Below, piece by piece: positions 15,101 to 20,689 of a stretch of DNA of 20,689 bases. The translations under genes and the position numbers were made by a program. The notes beneath the pieces are model-generated. The model saw only the letters and a program-made list of their open reading frames with translations, was not told where the DNA came from and did not search any database. The stretch's first letter is position 1. Each line of letters opens with the position of its first letter. Source of the stretch: Candidatus Pacearchaeota archaeon (lineage in GTDB: Archaea; Nanobdellota; Nanobdellia; Pacearchaeales; GW2011-AR1); the NCBI GenBank assembly GCA_018303895.1, contig JAGVXJ010000079.1:1-20689 (forward strand), in the 5' to 3' direction.

Positions 15101-16972
15101 GCTTCCACCACCATCCTTTCTTATTTCAATTTCTGCTCCGTAATCTTCATAAGTTGGTTCATAAACTCCGTCGAAAGAAATTCTTTTTGTGAATCCATTT
15201 ATAGTCACACTCTCAGAAGAAATTTCTTCATTTGAAATTTTATACTCATCAAGACAAATATTTCCTACACTCGGCGTGTAAGCTGAGTTAGGATATCTAC
15301 TTTCAAAATCGTTGCAAAGCTCATAAAGTTTTTTATTTTGATTTAAATCTTTTGCAAGAGTTATTGATTCAAATAAAGCTTTCTCACCAAAAGTTTCAGT
15401 GTCAGACAAAGATTGTTTTTCCGTCGGGAAATTTGAAACAATTCTCATCAAATCTTTTATGGCATTAACAAAATTTGGATTATTTCCCAAAGCACTTGAA
15501 TCTTTAGGATCAGCAAAACCAACAAGTTTAATTTTTGAAACCAAATCGAAATATTGATCTCCAGCAAGTGCAGAGATAGTTGGTCTATCAACATCACTAT
15601 TACAACTTCCAGAACTTGCCTGGCATATTATCGCCACAGCCATATCTCCTTTGTAAACATAATCTAATTGCCCGACTAAATTGCTAACACCACCCTTGAT
15701 AAATTTGCTTAGCGAACCAGCCCGAGTATTATCTTGAGTTCTCATCTGCGACGGCAAAGAACGGTATAAGTAAGTATTTCTGAATTCGTCTGCACCACCA
15801 GCTGTGCTCACTGCAAGAACCATGTAAAGTTCTTTCGCCGGATTTTCACCAACATAAGCAATGTAAACTGATTTTTTAGCATTGGCTAAATCATAAAGTT
15901 TGTCACCAACATTATAATCACCGACGACATTTCTTCCGTCTGGAGCAGTAAAAGAAACTTTAACTTTAGGACTAATTGCTAATTCAATATTTTTATTTCC
16001 GTCATCATCAAGACAAGTGACTGATGTTCTTTGAATAATTCCTGCTTTCTCAATTTTTCTTACCGTACATTGTCCTTCGAGGAAAGTGCTCCCTTCAGGA
16101 ATTTCAACTATGTCTCCATTCACTTCCAATCTTGCTCTCGTATCCGGATTGTTAACTCCCGATAATTGGACTTGTAAACTTGCCATGCAATAAAATCCTG
16201 GAAGATAAATATCCCTGGACGATTCTCCATTCTGCAAGGTTACACTTGCTAATCTCTTATCTTTATTTTCAAAAATTTCAATAGTTGCACCGTTGTTATC
16301 AATACCACTTGATTTCAAATATCCCCTTCCATTCCAGAAAGAAAATTGATTCATTCTTTTTTCCCAATCATTATCTGAAAGTTCGGGAAGATAATACGAA
16401 CCTTGTCCGACGCCGAATGCATTTTTTATATCATACTGCAAGGTGGCAGTCATCTGCCCGCTTATTTTATCCGGCATAGATGATTCATTTGGATTTTGTT
16501 TTAAGACAATAACAGCATAACCAATATTATTTAAGACTGGAGAATTAAGCAATGTTGAACGGCTGGTTTTTACTGCAGATAAAGCTGGATGAAATCCTAT
16601 TCCAGAAATTCCGTCGGGGTAATTTCCTGAAAAAGAAATTGAATCAATTGCTTTCACGTCGATTAATGGATTAACCTTCGTCGCCATCAACGGACAGAGA
16701 ATTGCAGAATTTTGTTCTTCAAGTAAATCACTTCGAACAATTGTTGGATTACATCCTAAGGGAGAAATCTGAATTATAAAATCTTGCCCAGCTTGACATT
16801 GATCATTTGTAATTTGGGGGAAAGCATTCAATCCTTGAGATTGCAGATATCCTATCGACGAAGTTCCAGGCATTGTAATCTGCGGACTGGAAACCGAAAA
16901 TTCCGAAGAAACAAAAGATAAAGTAGAGACTAACAAGAATATAAAAAAAAGAAGTTTAAATTTATCCCCCAT
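12038..16972 (-). CDS. 5' part of a giant exported surface protein
   Basis: The frame gives 1,644 residues from the ATG at 16972, one base after the stop of the 630-aa gene, and closes at TAA 12040-12038. A signal peptide covers residues 1-23. The N-terminal region has many Cys and beta-rich segments, including CQAGQDFIIQISPLGCNP, RSDLLEEQN, PLIDVKAIDSISFSG and an IYLPGFYCMASLQ/ARLEVNGD segment. Residues 681-720 are a Gly/Ala-rich hydrophobic stretch with glycine-zipper spacing. A coiled-coil-like helix (about 875-920) follows. From memory, large unnamed DPANN proteins share this N-terminus and usually continue past AGYQQL into a domain encoded here in the next frame. The last 13 residues (DGFCSYLSQRFLC) are therefore probably out-of-frame sequence. 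No enzyme domain is evident in this part; it probably forms the scaffold for the C-terminal hydrolases. Confidence 0.8.
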   Translation of the reverse strand: MGDKFKLLFFIFLLVSTLSFVSSEFSVSSPQITMPGTSSIGYLQSQGLNAFPQITNDQCQAGQDFIIQISPLGCNPTIVRSDLLEEQNSAILCPLMATKVNPLIDVKAIDSISFSGNYPDGISGIGFHPALSAVKTSRSTLLNSPVLNNIGYAVIVLKQNPNESSMPDKISGQMTATLQYDIKNAFGVGQGSYYLPELSDNDWEKRMNQFSFWNGRGYLKSSGIDNNGATIEIFENKDKRLASVTLQNGESSRDIYLPGFYCMASLQVQLSGVNNPDTRARLEVNGDIVEIPEGSTFLEGQCTVRKIEKAGIIQRTSVTCLDDDGNKNIELAISPKVKVSFTAPDGRNVVGDYNVGDKLYDLANAKKSVYIAYVGENPAKELYMVLAVSTAGGADEFRNTYLYRSLPSQMRTQDNTRAGSLSKFIKGGVSNLVGQLDYVYKGDMAVAIICQASSGSCNSDVDRPTISALAGDQYFDLVSKIKLVGFADPKDSSALGNNPNFVNAIKDLMRIVSNFPTEKQSLSDTETFGEKALFESITLAKDLNQNKKLYELCNDFESRYPNSAYTPSVGNICLDEYKISNEEISSESVTINGFTKRISFDGVYEPTYEDYGAEIEIRKDGGGSEVISLIKDQIYYLPVEKTDVVYSTTSFLAPAPVYFKFVTDHWEMSTDWWSWQGVSNVASSFTAGAVAGGAAGAVVGIGVPGVAIGGTVGGIGNTLFNSWLQKKEAREMITSLANKNFEDGKTILTQKYSAKSVNLPTQFIKLNSIQDEKNVVLDLSLKSIAAAQSTTLFSNPSLSSRVLSKDNPITQDQYTFIVRNINLKKVAKVSIIPNIKRANSQSNFTFSIGIEKRAIQLSPEKAEKRIEQLDKTIDQWNKISEGLEKVVEGFKKTCLGMSAVLTAKNFFSNLGGEALARNQVMSSTNGWMNFCSKQVTAGKYLSVDNCLLENNDLIESDVSTMLNVMDSQTTFTDKSANASIPVLYDKLDSYLRQSSGYTNDPVLKAAISSKGYDAGKISLSQAKDIERNVGLLSDSSISENSQLKAIASSQLNQTLANIRENSKIFQGQLDFATELGGFDSSKIGLIQHTKGIVNYPYYDTTYYDLKKAKPSLIIPGLNDSDSVAIDYSTDGKKMIIPLVAVGAGEFVPKRDEKDSKYILFYDGSGSRVMDYEMSTQLSKIVFKRYDRSAYVNPIEEPKVKYFEDGQYKGMPSIVPFKTKEGWYAAMRQTTPILGQIQTYQDSGAVSSFYLCNVGKNRKIDFESGVNDDICQGFNPGVTSQATSFYGLESADVNQIIRDATTAISQAQKQYSSGVRSVNILDETIPVGEPSANIPEMQCQNFMSPRDCWLLFNACDPVVCPSSRCDFGGAYPVKNVIQSGIIGSIALCLPNAREKIIAPVCLTGVKAGVDSLISVFKNYKDCLKVNVETGQTIGVCDEIHSIYLCEFFWRQAIPLTEVSFPKLIEFVTGQGQRGGGEYMSVQSAFDNANNAVNYMVQYYGASSYNVFKTKLTDEIGSSVCKSYASATYPSGVDLFDTFMGGDSPSQYSGWFSEIPFTTATVPATSQYKVFYHIFAGKDSGVQYQVYLKNPKGGSYYQTFGSPTVMVASGFITVGDYASQTKDFTAEAGYQQLDGFCSYLSQRFLC

Positions 16973-16973
16973 G

Positions 16974-18866
16974 TTATTTAAAATTTATTCCCAACTCCCT
17001 ATTTTCAAATAAAAGATAATTAGTCTCAAGACTCTTTAAATCCGTCGGTACTGGAAGACTAGTTGCGCTAATATCAACAGATTTTGTGAGAGCTAAATTT
17101 GATTCAAGAATGTAATAATTTTGTTTTCCGCCACCAGCGAGAACACTTGTAACTATTTGTTCCGGAACTTCAATATCAAAACATTTTTCTTTTTCTAATC
17201 CAAACATACCTCCGATACCTTCTTGAGGAACCTTTACACATTGTTGTGAAGTTGAACCTTCAAATTTCAATTCAGAGTTTTTGTAAATAAAAACTTGGAT
17301 TTCATATTGTCCTTCAGTTAAATCAACAGTAGTTTGTTCTGGATAAGCAACGCTCTTCGAAAAATTTTCCGACGAGAAACTAATCAAAGCATTTCCCTTG
17401 TATGGAACACCATCTAAAAGAAGATTAATATTTTGAGGATAAATTTTATTCATTAAAACATCTGCACGAGATTCAATCGTCGTAGAAATTTGATATCTTG
17501 CATCTTCATATCCATCCGCACTTGTAGAGATAAATCCATTTACACATTGAGGAACAGTTGTACTTAATACACCATTTTCAGTTTTGCCTAAATCACATTT
17601 TACACCCAAACATTCAAGTGAAACTTGGGCAGAAATTGAATTTAATTTTGAATCATAAGTGTAAATTTTGAAAGGAGTATTTCTATTCCCACATATTGCT
17701 GAATCAGAAACTCCCTGAGTTCCAACATCAAATGCTTTTCGAGGCTTATTTCCGTTGACAACTACAGCAAGAGGGAATTGAAAAATTTCATCACCTTCGG
17801 AAATCTGAACAAGAACTGGATATTTCACGTCGTAAACATAATGATACGGAACAAAACAAAAACCTAAAATTCCAAGTCCTTGTTGAACTCCAACTGGTTT
17901 TGAAATCATCATAGATCCGTCGGAAGGAGAAACTTGAAAAGTTGATGGCCAATTTTCAGAAGTTAAAAACTGAACATTTCCATTTACATCCAAGTCCAAT
18001 ACAAAATATTTTTCATTTTTATTCAAAAGTTTAAAGTCGCCATTTCTTACTTTCAATGCAAGAGTATTAGCAACTAATGCCTCACTCAAATTTTTGAAAA
18101 CATCTCGAGCATTCCAAACTTTAGGTGAGCAGGAAATTTCTACACCATCCACCGGAGCATAAAGTCGAAGAACGTCAACAGTATAATTTTCCAAGAAAAG
18201 ATTTTTTTGTTCGTAATCATAAATCTTCTTCGCTGAATTATAAAGCTCACCCAAATTAGACTGAATAGTTTGAGCATGTTTGTTCACGAAAATACTTTGT
18301 TCCTTATATTTCATGTTCATTGACATGTCAAGATTAACAAAAACTGTTCTGTCATTAATGGTAACTTTTGTGTTTGGTTCACCAAGAATTATTCTAAATC
18401 CTTCAGAAGCAAAATTATCTAAATTACAATTTTTTATGTTCTCGTCGATATATCTCTCTAAATCAGATTGCAAATTTTCTTTTGATGGAACTTGCTCTTT
18501 TTGTAAGTTATTTCCAGAAACATAATACCAGTAAGGAATCGGAGTTCCAAATAAATCTAACTGAGAAGAAAAGGGCATGAACGTCGAGCCAGGTTCGAAT
18601 TCCGGAGTATAAATATATCCACCTTGACTTTCCATGAAACCTATTCCACGCAAAGCAGAATTTTCAATACAAGATAAAAAACTGTTGTAAGCGGGTTCGA
18701 ATTCCGGCGGGACAGAAGTACCGACGGGATTAATAATTTTATCTTTGAAAATAAAAAAAAGCGTAAGAAAACCAACTATTAGGATTGCAATAATTATAAA
18801 AATTGTGACCTGTCCCTTTCTCAAATTCACTCCAGAAATACCCTCGAAAAAACCCCTTTTTTCCAT
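16974..18866 (-). CDS. GQVTIF-type membrane-anchored exported protein, long paralogue
   Basis: This 630-residue protein starts at the ATG at 18866, 28 bp below a TATA box. After a basic segment ending LRKG comes QVTIFIIIAILIV and one transmembrane helix (about 20-40); the rest is extracellular, beta-rich, with about ten Cys. As in the shorter paralogue at 8692-7904, the N-terminus resembles an archaeal pilin signal (Q at +1) without the Glu at +5. The first 200 or so residues match that paralogue (SQGGYIYTP, IPYWYYV, VPS, a Cys helix); the C-terminal 400 residues, including FCFVPYHYVYDV, have no counterpart there. The stop is followed by one base and then the giant gene. I infer it anchors or assembles the giant protein at the surface. 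No enzymatic motif is seen. Confidence 0.8.
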   Translation of the reverse strand: MEKRGFFEGISGVNLRKGQVTIFIIIAILIVGFLTLFFIFKDKIINPVGTSVPPEFEPAYNSFLSCIENSALRGIGFMESQGGYIYTPEFEPGSTFMPFSSQLDLFGTPIPYWYYVSGNNLQKEQVPSKENLQSDLERYIDENIKNCNLDNFASEGFRIILGEPNTKVTINDRTVFVNLDMSMNMKYKEQSIFVNKHAQTIQSNLGELYNSAKKIYDYEQKNLFLENYTVDVLRLYAPVDGVEISCSPKVWNARDVFKNLSEALVANTLALKVRNGDFKLLNKNEKYFVLDLDVNGNVQFLTSENWPSTFQVSPSDGSMMISKPVGVQQGLGILGFCFVPYHYVYDVKYPVLVQISEGDEIFQFPLAVVVNGNKPRKAFDVGTQGVSDSAICGNRNTPFKIYTYDSKLNSISAQVSLECLGVKCDLGKTENGVLSTTVPQCVNGFISTSADGYEDARYQISTTIESRADVLMNKIYPQNINLLLDGVPYKGNALISFSSENFSKSVAYPEQTTVDLTEGQYEIQVFIYKNSELKFEGSTSQQCVKVPQEGIGGMFGLEKEKCFDIEVPEQIVTSVLAGGGKQNYYILESNLALTKSVDISATSLPVPTDLKSLETNYLLFENRELGINFK

Positions 18867-18890
18867 AACGAACTATTGATGAAAAATAGA

Positions 18891-18898
18891 TATATAAA
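18891..18898 (-). promoter_or_regulatory. TATA box for the 18866-9991 operon
   Basis: TTTATATA on the minus strand is centred about 28 bp from the ATG at 18866. It should drive a nearly 9-kb leaderless transcript encoding the GQVTIF protein and the giant hydrolase. Confidence 0.65.
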
Positions 18899-18957
18899 TC
18901 TTGTCAAAAATGAAGACAACAGTCACGAGAAAAATAAATTTAATAATTAATCGAGAA

Positions 18958-19197
18958 CTAATAATGTCGAGGCGGAATTGTAAGCATTAGTCCCATGATA
19001 ATTAAAAGAACTCCAGTAAGGGCATTGATTATATTACTAAATGAAGAGATAGATTCAGAAACAACAATCCATCCGAAAGATAGATTCAAGTAATAAACCC
19101 CAAAAAGTAAACCAATAATAAGAAGCACATTTTTTAATCCACCACCTCTTCTTCGAGGCATCATTCCCGGATACATTGGCCTATTAAAAAACCCCAT
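18958..19197 (-). CDS. Small two-helix membrane protein
   Basis: From the ATG at 19197 the protein has 79 residues; a TTG two codons upstream is open but the TATA box position favours the ATG. The N-terminus is Pro/Met/Arg-rich (RPMYPGMMPRRRGGG) and presumably cytosolic. Two hydrophobic helices follow (NVLLIIGLLFGVYYLNL and INALTGVLLIIMGLMLTI), joined by a loop with GWIVVSES. Similar short proteins occur in related genomes as far as I remember, but no function is known to me. It lies upstream of the 18866 operon on the same strand, about 90 bp away, with its own promoter. Confidence 0.75.
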   Translation of the reverse strand: MGFFNRPMYPGMMPRRRGGGLKNVLLIIGLLFGVYYLNLSFGWIVVSESISSFSNIINALTGVLLIIMGLMLTIPPRHY

Positions 19198-19218
19198 AAC
19201 CAAAAGAATGAAATCTGC

Positions 19219-19226
19219 TATTTAAA
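19219..19226 (-). promoter_or_regulatory. TATA box for the small membrane protein
   Basis: TTTAAATA on the minus strand is centred about 25 bp upstream of the ATG at 19197. The site is nearly palindromic, so it could also act towards the plus strand and start an RNA near 19248, entering the GC-rich island. Confidence 0.5.
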
Positions 19227-19299
19227 TATTTCTTAAGAAAAAAAATTGAAAACCAGAACAGAAATAAAACAATGTTCTGTCAGAAGTTTTGTTTTTAAC

Positions 19300-19480
19300 A
19301 ACAGAAAGGTCGAGAGAAGAGGGCGAGAATTTTCGCGAGTGAATTGCGCCGAAGGCGCCAATGGGTGGGTTGGGTTGGGAAAAAAATTCCGAGCGAAAGT
19401 TCGAGCAGAGAATTTTCGATTTAGAATCATTTTCGAAATGTAAAAATCAAATCGAGGGTTCGAGTTGAGTGGGCAAGACA
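19300..19480. ncRNA. Candidate structured non-coding RNA (GC-rich island)
   Basis: No credible protein gene lies between 19228 and 19587. Within this gap, about 19310-19480 is markedly richer in G and C than its surroundings and rich in hairpins: GCGCC-GAA-GGCGC (19346-19358), GCGA/TCGC around 19324-19336, CGAA-AG-TTCG near 19394-19403, and a repeated GAGAATTTTCG (near 19325 and 19409). In AT-rich genomes such islands often mark RNA genes. I could not match it to tRNA, RNase P RNA, SRP RNA or a C/D box guide. Strand is undetermined, though a bidirectional TATA-like site at 19219-19226 allows a plus-strand transcript. Confidence 0.35.
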
Positions 19481-19555
19481 AATAAAAATGGGGGAAAATT
19501 AAAAACAAACCTACTTAAAACATTTTATTCCGGACAGAGTCACAAACAAATAAGA

Positions 19556-19563
19556 TTTATATA
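19556..19563 (+). promoter_or_regulatory. TATA box for tRNA-Val
   Basis: TTTATATA is centred about 28 bp before the mature 5' end at 19588, predicting a start near 19585 and a leader of only a few nucleotides. Confidence 0.6.
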
Positions 19564-19587
19564 ATCAAAAATAACTAAAATTACAAA

Positions 19588-19721
19588 GGTCCTGTGGTCC
19601 AGCGGCTAAGATATCTCCTTGACGATGGGTTTCTTTTTAGAAAAAAGAAACTACACTGGTAGAAAAACTACTAGTGATAATCAAAATGGAGAGGATCGAG
19701 GTTCAACTCCTCGCAGGACCA
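19588..19721 (+). tRNA. tRNA-Val (anticodon GAC) with an intron of about 62 nt
   Basis: The acceptor stem is GGTCCTG (19588-19594) with CAGGACC (19714-19720), discriminator A19721. The anticodon stem TCTCC (19614-19618) pairs with GGAGA (19688-19692). The loop reads TTGACG up to 19624, is interrupted, and resumes with T19687, giving anticodon GAC (19621-19623). The variable loop is GGAT and the T arm CGAGG-TTCAACT-CCTCG (19697-19713). The intron (about 19625-19686, the usual position after base 37) contains two strong hairpins: a 10-bp stem GTTTCTTTTT/AAAAAGAAAC (19629-19638, 19642-19651) and a 9-bp stem CACTGGTAG/CTACTAGTG (19654-19662, 19668-19676). Removal requires the archaeal splicing endonuclease. 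The exact cut sites may be off by one or two bases. Confidence 0.9.
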
Positions 19722-19740
19722 TTTTAAATTATAAGATAGA

Positions 19741-19748
19741 TTTTTAAA
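19741..19748 (+). promoter_or_regulatory. Weak TATA box for the 19770 gene
   Basis: TTTTTAAA is centred about 25 bp upstream of the ATG at 19770. It is a poorer match than the other boxes, but its position fits the leaderless pattern of the window. Confidence 0.4.
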
Positions 19749-19769
19749 GTTTATTTTTTTGAATGACTC

Positions 19770-19997
19770 ATGGGTAAAGAAAAGTATAATTTATTTTCAA
19801 TTTTGGCCATTATATTTACTTTTGTATTTTATCCTCTTGGATTAATTTTTGGAATAATTGCTCTTAGCCAAATTAAAAAAACTGGAGAAAAAGGAAGAGG
19901 ACTTGCAATAGTGCCGATTGTTTTTGGAATAGTTATTATAGCTCTTGTGATGATTGGAATAATTTGGGTAGTAATTCAAGGTATAATGGCTTCTTAA
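19770..19997 (+). CDS. Small DUF4190-like membrane protein
   Basis: This 75-residue protein has two long hydrophobic helices (about 8-35, LFSILAIIFTFVFYPLGLIF; and 46-72, IVPIVFGIVIIALVMIGII) joined by the basic hinge SQIKKTGEKGRGLA. The pattern 'hydrophobic helix, G-x-I-A-L-x-x-I-K-x-T-G-x-x-G-R-G-L-A, hydrophobic helix' is that of DUF4190 proteins, which occur in bacteria and archaea and have no established function. It stands alone after tRNA-Val, with its own TATA-like box. Confidence 0.8.
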   Translation: MGKEKYNLFSILAIIFTFVFYPLGLIFGIIALSQIKKTGEKGRGLAIVPIVFGIVIIALVMIGIIWVVIQGIMAS

Positions 19998-20009
19998 AAT
20001 AATATATTA

Positions 20010-20028
20010 TCATTTTCTTTTTTCTAAT
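20010..20028 (+). terminator. T-rich stretch after the DUF4190-like gene
   Basis: About 12 bases after the stop codon there is a pyrimidine run with six consecutive T residues (ATTTTCTTTTTTCTAATC), a plausible archaeal termination region. The remaining gap to 20110 holds an unusual C-rich run (20040-20046) and the TATA box of the next gene. Confidence 0.35.
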
Positions 20029-20081
20029 CTTCTGACGCCACCCCCCTAAGTCATTGAGGTATATGAATGAATTCATTAATC

Positions 20082-20089
20082 TTTTATAA
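20082..20089 (+). promoter_or_regulatory. TATA box for dus
   Basis: TTTTATAA is centred about 25 bp upstream of the ATG at 20110, predicting a leaderless mRNA. Confidence 0.55.
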
Positions 20090-20109
20090 TCACTATTCTT
20101 TATCCAAAG

Positions 20110-20689
20110 ATGAGAACATTAAAAATTGGAAAATTAAAATTTGAAAATCCGTTTTTCCTCGCACCGATGGTTGATGTTACCGATTTCGCTTACAGAAAAA
20201 TATGCCGTGATGCTGGCGCAGGAATGGCTTACACTGAGATGATTCATGTCGACGCTTTGATGAACCAGAATGATTTTGTAAGAAAAAAAATATTAATAAT
20301 CTCGGAAGAGAAAAAACCCGTCGGAATACAAATCACTTCTAACAAAGTTGAAAAATTAAAAAAAGCAGTGAAGTATTTGGAGAAGTTCGATGTTGTTGAC
20401 TTAAACTGTGGATGTCCTTCGGAATTGACAATTGATCATGGCTCTGGAAGTTATCTTCTCAAAAGTCCAAATAAAATAAAAAAGATGATTCAGATTTTGA
20501 AAGATAGCGGATTCACGACGACGGCAAAAATACGCCTTGGTTTTAATAAGAACAATGTTTTAGAAGTTTCAAAAAAAATCGAATCCGCTGGAGCAGATGC
20601 AATTACAGTTCATGGAAGATTAGCCACGGAAAATAATTCCGTTCCAGTAAATTATTCTTGGATTAAGAAAGTAAAAGAAAATGTGAATA
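20110..20689 (+). CDS. dus: tRNA-dihydrouridine synthase (Dus family), 3' end beyond the window
   Basis: The first 193 residues are present; the frame is open at the right edge. Dus enzymes use FMN and NADPH to reduce uridines in tRNA. Visible signatures of the TIM-barrel domain are LAPMVDVTDFAYR near the start (FMN-binding strand), TEMIH, VGIQI, DLNCGCPS with the proposed catalytic Cys102, GSGSYLLKSP with the conserved Lys118, KIRLGF and ITVHGR. The strand order and spacing match the family. The ATG at 20110 is the first in frame and sits 25 bp after a TATA box. The C-terminal tRNA-recognition helical domain is not in the window. The subfamily (A, B, C or archaeal) cannot be decided here. 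It is unrelated to the wall-hydrolase block. Confidence 0.92.
   Translation, partial: MRTLKIGKLKFENPFFLAPMVDVTDFAYRKICRDAGAGMAYTEMIHVDALMNQNDFVRKKILIISEEKKPVGIQITSNKVEKLKKAVKYLEKFDVVDLNCGCPSELTIDHGSGSYLLKSPNKIKKMIQILKDSGFTTTAKIRLGFNKNNVLEVSKKIESAGADAITVHGRLATENNSVPVNYSWIKKVKENVN

Noticed and set aside
19300..19480. RNase P RNA or SRP RNA
   Set aside because: I looked for the conserved GAGGAAAGTCC-type and GGAAG/GAGCAGC-type motifs on both strands and did not find them.
19233..19508. Open frames on both strands across the GC-rich island
   Set aside because: They overlap each other, have poor composition for this genome, and are better explained by a structured non-coding stretch.
1..20689. 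CRISPR arrays, insertion sequences, transposases, restriction or toxin-antitoxin genes
   Set aside because: No regularly spaced repeats and no transposase, nuclease or methylase motifs were found on either strand.

Overview
The window is AT-rich archaeal DNA. Evidence: a complete transcription factor B, archaeal TATA boxes at a fixed distance from most start codons (implying leaderless mRNAs), a tRNA with an anticodon-loop intron, no encoded CCA, and exported proteins with the 'GQVTIF' pilin-like N-terminus that I associate with DPANN archaea (Woesearchaeota/Pacearchaeota type). The lineage is an inference from gene style; no marker here settles it.

Layout. 1-1128: tail of an unidentified gene, then tfb (+). 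1181-3923 (-): an exported protein with a murein-binding-like domain and a lytic-transglycosylase-like domain, followed by a small reading frame that may be its frameshifted tail. 4032-4880 (+): an N-acetylmuramoyl-L-alanine amidase, divergent from the former. 4861-8692 (-): a two-gene unit of a membrane-anchored GQVTIF protein and a 1,013-residue exported protein with binding, papain-like and transglycosylase-like domains. 8693-9239: no protein gene, but a GC-rich structured stretch and an unusual tRNA-Leu locus in which an intact tRNA lies between partial copies of itself and inverted-repeat hairpins. 9240-10007 (+): a putative lipoprotein. 9991-18866 (-): a second, larger two-gene unit, a 630-residue GQVTIF protein and a giant exported protein (about 2,326 residues if one apparent +1 frameshift is bridged) ending in a papain-like peptidase and a transglycosylase-like domain. 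18958-19197 (-): small membrane protein. 19228-19587: GC-rich hairpin-bearing island, candidate non-coding RNA. 19588-19721: intron-containing tRNA-Val. 19770-19997: small two-helix membrane protein. 20110 to the edge: a tRNA-dihydrouridine synthase.

How the genes work together. Between 1181 and 16972 the window encodes three transglycosylase-like domains, two papain-like (NlpC/P60 or CHAP-like) domains, one zinc amidase and two murein-binding-like domains, all on exported proteins. Archaea are not known to make murein, so the likely target is another cell's wall. The two GQVTIF/giant-hydrolase pairs share architecture and 1-nt gene spacing, so they look like paralogous modules of one surface apparatus. 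Housekeeping genes (tfb, tRNAs, dus) flank the block. The main caution is that two large genes carry apparent +1 frameshifts, which may be sequence errors.
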